NCBI GenBank assembly: GCA_025331435.1
Contig: JAIWNI010000002.1
Location: 124,001 to 188,000, forward strand
Length of the DNA: 64,000 bases
Direction of reading: 5' to 3'
Source: Choanephora cucurbitarum
Taxonomy: Eukaryota; Mucoromycota; Mucoromycetes; Mucorales; Choanephoraceae
Part shown: in pieces, positions 56,613-64,000 of the stretch
Layout of the letters: the number at the start of each line of letters is the position of its first letter
How positions within the stretch are numbered: position 1 is the first letter of the stretch
Notes under the pieces: generated by a model
Database searches by the model: none
Told to the model about the DNA's origin: nothing
Seen by the model: the letters and a program-made list of their open reading frames with translations, nothing else
Program-made: the position numbers and the translations under genes

Positions 56613-57526
56613 TTATGAAGACTGTTGGTTGGAAGCAGGAAACCATTGATCCCACTTGGCTTTTGCAGCATCCTTAAATCGAACCATTATGCTTTCAACA
56701 TCATCTAAGGCTGGACGGACATCCAAGTGGAAAACAGGAACACCAGGAACTTCCTCGGGTGCTTCATAGTAATCAATTACATATCTTCTAGATTGACCAC
56801 AACGACTAATATACCAATCATGTCTATCAAAGGGCTTTGGTGCACTATTGCAAAAACAAACAAACATGATCAATGCCTGCTTACTACCACTTTCTCCCAG
56901 ACTTACCCGAAAAATGTATGCCATCTAGCTTTAGGTGTCATTTCCTGTGGTCTACCTTGAAACTTTGAAAGATAAGGATCTTCGGTACAATCGCTATTCA
57001 TATACGTAATAAGTCTCCTAGATATCTTCCACTCATCATCATAAAACACTTACCACTTGTATTTAGATTCCCAACGAAGAACTTCTTGCCAAGCTTCTTC
57101 ATTCAAAAAGTTGTGAATATCCACCATTGTCTCAATCTCTTCTTCGGGAGTTTCCCATCCTTTTCTTCTAAGAGCATTGTAAAACTGTTGAGGACTAGGA
57201 TACTCCCAGCGAGCTGAATCACCATTGGTTTTGGGAATAGAGGAAATGACCCTTTCAGTAGACAATTCGACTGTTTGATCGGATTGTGGTGCTTGACTCA
57301 AATTGGGCATCATGTTAAGCTTGTTCAATTCGTCATTACCTGCTTTGTGCATAGGACAACCAGGAGGAATAGAAGAAGACTTCTCGGTATTCTTACTTTC
57401 TTCTCTCTTGGGCATAGGACAGCTAGGTGCTTCTTCCTTCTTTGGCATGGGACAACTAGGTGCTTCAGCAGGTGTTTCTACATGCATAGGGCAACCAGGA
57501 GGAGGGGTCGTAGTGGAGTTTGACAT
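56613..57526 (-). CDS. HCCS: Holocytochrome c synthase (cytochrome c haem lyase)
   Basis: Exons 57054-57526, 56907-56993 and 56613-56844 give 263 aa. The enzyme attaches haem to cytochrome c (or c1) in the mitochondrial intermembrane space. Signatures are [18 protein letters not shown], the [19 protein letters not shown] block with the haem-ligand His, [16 protein letters not shown] and [11 protein letters not shown]. The N-terminal 65 residues carry four CP motifs (two GCPMH, two SCPMP), candidate haem-regulatory motifs, where one or two are usual. There is no classical presequence, which is normal for the family. Confidence 0.95.
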
Positions 57527-60057
57527 GATGAATTTTAATTTAAAGAAAAAAAAAAAGAAAAAAGATCAAAGGGGGAGCCTTGTTGCTTGTACTTGTTTGC
57601 TGCGATGTGCATTTAGGATCCGCCTAAACTTATTTAGCAGTCATGGTTGCAATGAGGTTGTTGTGTCCGGGTTGTACCGATAATGACAGATGATCTTCCT
57701 ACTGTCTTTCAGTCTCTTCTTACAATTGTGTTCCTTGAAAGTCATTCGAAAGCGAGAGACAACTAGTTAGCCAAACTGGCTCTTGGTAGACAAAAGCTCT
57801 GCTAATGAATCTGATAAGACTAGCTACCAGTAATGCTATTATAAATAATTAATGGTTATCGACAAATCATTCTATTTGACGTAACAAACTCGAATGTCAC
57901 TCGATATGTTCATGATAGATTTTTTTTTGAATCGGCGACTCTAGAGCAAAAACTTCTCCAAGCAGCATGTCCCTCGAGAAAAAACTGTTTATCTACAGTA
58001 GATTGTGTATTGAATGAATGTACAAAGTGAATGAGAAGTGGTTATAGCTTTGACATTTTTTTTCTTGCCTATTAGTTAAGTGGTTTATGGATTTTTTGAC
58101 TGCCTCATTCCGACTTTCTTTTGACAGAACCCAAAAGTGATTCGGTGTAGTAAAATTCCTTTTGATATGTATCTTAAGAAAGGTCGTATGTAGGCATTAC
58201 ATCCTTCTTCTCGTGGCTTTATACCTTTCTTATATCAAGGTATGTATTTTTTTGACTAGGCTAGTGCTTTGCCATTGGGATGCTTTATTGAATTGCTATC
58301 TGAATTGTGGTTGATATTGTTTACAAGAAGTTTTATCCAAACTAGCTCAATTCGCAGCATTAACATTACAAAGCTCTAGCACAAAAACTGTTATGAAGGG
58401 ACAGCTATAGACAACATGTAAAGTCAATAATTAGCCGTTTTCCTGTCTCTTTCTAATCTGAAATCATAGTGATACTTTTCACTGACAAATCGAGTGTTGT
58501 GAGGAAAGAGAATTGAGGATAATTTTTTAACTAAGAAAAAAAAAGTATGCACGAATGTGCTATATGTTCGCAATTATCCTATTGATAAAAGACTAATACC
58601 TAAATCTATATGTAATTCTCAAAAATGAGCCAAAGACAAAGGAAGATCCATCAATTCTACTTCTATTGCAGTTGTGCCTGATTTAGTTCTTTTCTCTTTT
58701 GAATCCAAGCCTGATCATTTAGTATTTTACAACTGATTCTCAATAAGCTTCTAGACTCATTGGCACTTTTATAGAATTAAGTTTCAATATTTGGAAAATA
58801 ATATGGATGCTGATTTCAATGATTCAATGATAACCGAATGTAAAGCAGAAAAGCCCTCAGAGTTATTGTTGAGCTTATATGTGAGCTGACCTATATCTGA
58901 TTTTTGCATGAATCGACGAACTAATTAATACATCAGCAACACATGTGATCACCTTCTGTAAAAGACATGTTCTTGTAAGAGAGCTAAACAAATGAGAAAA
59001 TAAGCAGTAGTCTTGGAGAACTTCTAGATACAGCAGGACGATGCATATTGTTGATCTCAGAATATAAGAAGTTTTTAGAGCAGAAATGCAAGTTAAATAC
59101 AAATCTCATCAGTGAGAGCTCTATGGAAAGCATTACATGGATGGACAGAAATTTGCACAGTATACCTCACTAATATCAAAGGCTATCTTAAGAATAAGGC
59201 AAGGGTCACCTTGAATAAGCTTTGCATAAGAGAATAAACTGGACGCAAGCTTTTACAAAGAACAAATGAGAGAATTTCACAGATACAAGAAAAAGTCAAG
59301 TCTTTGTTATCAAGTAAGGCATTCTATACAAAAGAAAGAGACGATTCCGTATAAGCAAAAGTCGAAATCATACTACGGTTTTCCTCTAGCTGTTACCAAA
59401 CCAAGAAGAAGCACATTTCCCCCTTATGTAGATGAAACAACATTGCATACTTAAGAGAGGCTACATGAATTTCCATGGTCCTCCTTGTAAGCCACATTTA
59501 CTTTCTGCCTCATAGCTTCAATTATCAAAATGGTTTAAATTGACACTTCAATGAACAAAGCAATATTCGATAGAGAGATAGAAATAGACCATAAAACTCA
59601 AATGTGAGACTATGTAATAATTAAGATGTCAAGAAAAAAAGCATCCAAAACATTTGAAAGCCTATGGTTCTTCTATCATGATACTTAACTTTTCTTCCAT
59701 AAGCTATACTGTGATCAAAATGACCTTATGCTGGTGAAAGAGAATCTTGAATAAAAATCAGGCTTTGCTATTCTTAGCAGTTGGTCTGCTTCCAGATGAA
59801 TTATTGATGTTTTCAGTACGAAAACTAAATCCCACAATCTTGTATTCAAAAAAAAAACAACAGTTCATGCCTCTGTTCTTATTAGTACCTTACTTTCTCT
59901 GAGGTATCTTTCAGCTTTTGTTTGTATATCAGTGAAAGAGCCATGAATTTTCAAAGTTACTCAGCATAATTTCCTTCGGTCCTTGAACCCTAAATAGGCC
60001 TCAGAGCTTTATTCCCCTTATTTTTCGCTTTCTTTTTCTATTTATTTTAAATACATC
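57527..60057. other. Intergenic stretch
   Basis: 2.5 kb with no supported gene. Several short open stretches lack ATG or recognisable content. A CT-rich leader precedes CHS5. Confidence 0.5.
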
Positions 60058-61021
60058 ATGACATCAGTTCAGTTTACAGTGGGCAAGCTAGATGCCGGTA
60101 TGGTATGTTTATGTTTGTATTGCTCATGACCGGTCATAGAGACTGAATGATAATTGTGCATAGGCCATTTTGTTGACAGAGGACCATCATCTGATTGAGT
60201 TTCCCTCTTTGTTGCTTCCAAAAGGTGTGACATCAGGTAGCATTGTCAACATTGCTGTCAGCCGAAACACTAGTGAAGAAGAAAAGAAAATGAACGAGTT
60301 TTGGGAATTACAAAACAATATTCTTGCCATGTTTGGCAACGAAGAACCTGAACCACCTGTTGTACGCGTCAAGAACATCACTCAGACTTCACTTATTCTT
60401 GAATGGGATCCACTTTCATTACATAAAGCCAAACTTCGATCCCTAGATGTCTATAAAAATGGTGAGAAACTAGCTCAGGTAAAGAAAAGGCTAAAGCTAT
60501 TGTGTTTCTATCTCAATGTTACTAAGCTTTTCTTATTAGCATATACCTAGTGATACTAATTTCATCAAGTTAAGTGGGTTAGCTGTAGACCAGGAGTTTC
60601 AATTTCATATTGTCATCAAGACAACTGCAGGTGAATACAAATCCAACACAATAGAGGCACGCACACATAAGATGGAGAACTTGACAGGCATTCGTGTTGC
60701 CTTTGGTTTGTTTGAGGAACCAGAACCAGCCCTGACAGAATTAAAGGATCTGTTAAACAGAATAGGCGCTTCTTACACAGACGAAGTCAATGCTGAGACA
60801 ACTCATTTATTGGCTCAACTTCCAGGCGGGGCTAACTATGACCGTGCTGTTCATCACTCAATACCTATCGTCAAACCAGAATGGCTTGTTCAATGTGATA
60901 GAAATAAGAAAATTCAAGTAAGTCATCAATACTTTCAAGTGTTATGTATCAATTGACTCATTCCCTCTATGTTTAGCCTGCACTCCCTTATTATATTATT
61001 AATGTTCCTAATACTGAATAA
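60058..61021 (+). CDS. CHS5: CHS5-like exomer component
   Basis: Four exons (60058-60102, 60164-60478, 60540-60917, 60977-61021) give 260 aa. The N-terminal FTVGKLDAGMAILLTEDHHL and IEFPSLLLPKGVTSGS are the Chs5 dimerisation region. An FN3 domain follows (about 70-160, PPVVRVKNITQTSLILEW), then a BRCT domain (about 165-250, GIRVAFGLFEEPEP, AETTHLLAQ and KPEWLVQC). Chs5 forms the exomer coat with ChAPs at the trans-Golgi and sends chitin synthase and other cargo to the surface. The protein stops right after BRCT and lacks the long acidic/lysine-rich tail of yeast Chs5. Confidence 0.93.
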
Positions 61022-61108
61022 AAAAAAGGTCATGAAGAAAATAAAGGGGAGGGGGGACAAGGAAACTCGTATTTGTCTTGTTTATTACATTTATCAAGGA
61101 GAGGAGGA

Positions 61109-62154
61109 TTAGAAGATACTGTTTCCTTCACCCCAAATTTTCTTGGGATCACATGTGCGCACTATGTCACCATGACCGAGTGCAGTGATGGCGTCTACAT
61201 CTTCTTGATCCATCTTGAAGTACTGGAGATTAGCTTCGATACGGGAAGGTGTAACAGATTTAGGAATGACAGCATAACCACGATTAACACCCCAATTGAG
61301 TAAAATTTGTTGGGGAGATTTGTTGTATTTCTTAGCAAGATCAAGAATCAAAGGTTCTTCCACAGTCTTGAGTACGTTGTTTCGGTAACCAGGGTTACCC
61401 AAGGGAGAATAGGCAGTCAATACAATGTTCTTACTTTTACAGTAAGCAAGCATTTCCTCCTGGGCAAGCTTTGGATGAATTTCAATTTGGTTGACGGCAG
61501 GAGGGATCTCGCATTGACGCAATAAATCTTCAAGCATAGGAATAGTAAAGTTTGAGACACCGATTGAACGAGCCTTGCCTGACTTTACGAGCTTTTCCAT
61601 TTCGCGCCAAGTATCAATGATAGGCACATCCAGGACAGTTGCAGACGACTTTTGGTCCTCGAATTCATAACCGTGAAAAGGCCAAGCGAGTGGCCAATGC
61701 ATCAAATAGAGGTCAATATAGTCAACATCAAGATTTTCAAGAGAACGTTTAAATACAGGAGCCACATGCTGAGGCTCATGGAAATTGTTCCATAATTTTG
61801 TTGTAATAAAGACTTCTTCGCGAGGTACTTTACTTTCTTTTATGGCTTTACCCAATACTTTTTCAGTGCCATCTATAATTGACGTGATTTTAGATAAATA
61901 CGTAACATGGTTCATCAATCCAATCCTTACACGAATAAGCCGCGTCGAAATGACGATAGCCTAGCTCTAATGCAGTTTTGGAAGCCTCGTAAACTTGGTT
62001 CACTGCATCATGGCCACCAAAGGTACCATAACCAATTAAAGGAAAATCATAACCAGAGTTGAGCTAATAAGCGAAATAAGATATCTTGTTTTCGTTCAGC
62101 TAGCAACCTTTGCTTTTTTTTTTTACTTACTTTGACAGTAGGTACGTTGGGCAT
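61109..62154 (-). CDS. Aldo/keto reductase
   Basis: Exons 62131-62154, 61931-62063 and 61109-61872 give 306 aa, a typical AKR length. The catalytic tetrad is D48, Y53, K78 and H111 (HFDAAYSYG, ITTKLWN, LMHWPLA). GKARSIGVSNF and the cofactor-binding VIPKSVTPSRIEANL are also present, so an NADPH-dependent (beta/alpha)8 oxidoreductase is expected. Substrate unknown; closest layout is fungal glycerol/xylose or alpha-keto-amide reductases. It has an 8-residue first exon. Tail-to-tail with CHS5, 87 bp apart. Confidence 0.94.
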
Positions 62155-64000
62155 GTCTAACTATGTTTTATGGATAAATAAGAAGAAGAAAAAAGGATTG
62201 AAAGATCTATTTCATGCAGCCTTAAATAATGATAGCTCACCTCGGAAAAAGGCATTTGTTTTACAAGTTCCTCGGATAAACCTATTTTTAGATAGAGTTT
62301 AGATATTCAGTAGAAAAATCTGTATTCAAGGTACTTTCGAGAAGTGTTACTACGGTGTTGCTTTTAGCTACTTTTTTTTTGTTCGCATTCAACTTATATC
62401 ATTACCAATACTTTGAGATGCACTCCTAGTGGGTAAGAGTTCTGTACGCGACCATGCGATACGATTGCGCAATTGTAAGAGCAAGGACACAAACTCAGAA
62501 CTCAAACTTAAACGCGTACTTTTATGGGAAAATCAACACTTAGTATGAAGTATGAAGCAATCATTTATTGGGATAGGCTTTAGGCTTTAAAGCAGAATGT
62601 CTCTGAAAGCCTTTTAAATCAAATTAACAGAGTGTTGTTGCAAACATCTACTGTTCTATCGGCAAGAGCTTAATTATCCAAAAGACGTTTTCTTTCAAAT
62701 TCCTTCGCGGGACAGATCACTGCCGATTAACTGAGTTGAGTTAGGGTAAATCCGATAAAAATTAAGTACACTTGCAGTCCTTGGCTTCAGCATTCCATTG
62801 AGTGTTAGCTACAGCACAAAATAGAGAAGTGTCAATCATAAGGAAAAAAATTCAAGCTCCCAAAGTCCGTCCAAAACCCCAATAATGCTAGCGATGAAAT
62901 GAAAGGTAATGTCATTACTGCAGCCATTCTATCATACCATACTGTTTGTGCCAACGAGCTTGACGTATACAAACAAACCTATTGCAGCGAGGACAATCCC
63001 TCTTGAGCATTTAATTGTATAAATTAAAAGGAGGGTACTCAAGTTGGCAATTAGGTCTATTTTGAACAAATCTCTTTGTTTACAGTAACAGCTTGATTTA
63101 AAGGTATAAATTTTCTTGAAAGATGTATTCTTGTCTTGAGCATGATTATAAATCAAATGACATTTTAGTGCTTAGGGCGATAATATATTGAGTCATTGCA
63201 CTCTCAAATTAAGCATATTCTTAAGCACAGTGTAATATTGAAATACGTCTTTATAATACATTGTAGTCTTGATTAGCTCAAAAACGTTTTTGGGTATTAG
63301 ACGAGCATGTTTTGATCGAGTGATTAAGCTAATTTTTCTCGTTGTTTTGTACTCTAAGTCATATTCATCTTGATGAAAGGATCAAATTCTGACTAAGTTT
63401 CGTACGCAAAAAGGAGTAACTCATAATGCTCTCTTGAGTTTCAACAGCATTTTTAAATTAAGCAAAAACTTTTACCCCATTTACTTAATCCTCATCACGA
63501 AGTTATCTCTCGTGACTATTATGATCTACAGAAATTTATGAACATCGTTTAGTAGACATATAAAGCCTGCTTAAAGTTATGGCGCATGTTAATTATCTGG
63601 GTGATTTTAGGCAATGGTTGTATTGATTTGACATTTGGGCTTCTTATGTATCAACATTTACTTCTTATGGTTTTTTGTAATAATATGATAATGAACATTA
63701 ACTCATCTGACTTTGTGCTCAACACAAAGCTTTTCTCTTAACTGGTTAAGATGACATCGAAAGCATTCGCCTCTTGACAGCATGAAGAATAAGGCTGAAC
63801 GATCGCAGCCAACCTGACACTGTCAAATGTTGTTTCATATAAACAGTTAAACCATGACACATGAGTTAAACCAAAGTTCTGCTTTAACAACAGAATAAAA
63901 AGACTGGGCTAGAGTTGTGTTATCTCCTAATACTATAAGCAGTGCCACGGCTTCTCTCTTCAGTTAATGAAATGACTAACGTGCGTTTATTGACATGATA
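62155..64000. other. Right edge of the window, no gene seen
   Basis: AT-rich sequence without a supported gene on either strand. The first 150 bases would be the promoter and leader of the aldo/keto reductase. Confidence 0.5.

Noticed and set aside
1..64000. CRISPR arrays, bacterial operons, rRNA genes
   Set aside because: No regularly spaced repeats or rRNA-like sequence seen; the window is fungal nuclear DNA with spliceosomal introns.

Overview
The window looks like nuclear DNA of a mucoralean (Mucoromycota) fungus. It is AT-rich, with long T/CT tracts and many short introns (42-92 nt) that have GTAAGT-type donors and (T/C)AG acceptors. It carries fungal marker genes: CHS5, ORM1/ORMDL, a Zn2Cys6 regulator, a Pcl-type cyclin and a urease accessory protein. 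Exon models below were built by hand; in each, the reading phase closes exactly across all splice sites. Species cannot be named from the sequence.

Region 1 (1-5.5 kb) is an apparently complete CACTA-like (Tnp2/EnSpm) DNA transposon, 453-5471. It has perfect 22-bp ends starting CACTG, an AAT target duplication, subterminal repeats, a five-exon transposase of 906 aa and a divergent coiled-coil gene.

Region 2 (6-24 kb) holds a membrane protein with PPxY motifs, MYG1, a secreted defensin-like peptide and a PPxY alpha-arrestin. These are followed by two paralogous small basic proteins that share 93 identical bases, MUS81, a Ser-rich disordered protein, and a gene-poor stretch with degraded coding sequence.

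Region 3 (24.4-31.7 kb) is the most unusual part. Two inverted, apparently identical 1186-bp arms enclose 4.9 kb. Inside, all on the minus strand, are a transposase-type HTH protein, a candidate PD-(D/E)XK nuclease gene and a full-length urease accessory gene (ureD) whose stop codon is completed by the left arm.

Region 4 (32-64 kb) is ordinary gene space: PP2A B56 subunit, cytosolic isoleucyl-tRNA synthetase, a cytochrome P450 tail-to-tail with a Zn2Cys6 regulator (7 bp apart), a Pcl cyclin, ORM1, two small proteins, a Sel1-repeat protein, sphingolipid delta-4 desaturase, holocytochrome c synthase, CHS5 and an aldo/keto reductase. Neighbours are often convergent with very short gaps. Two genes (ORM1 and DES1) belong to sphingolipid synthesis. 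No convincing tRNA, rRNA or CRISPR array was seen.
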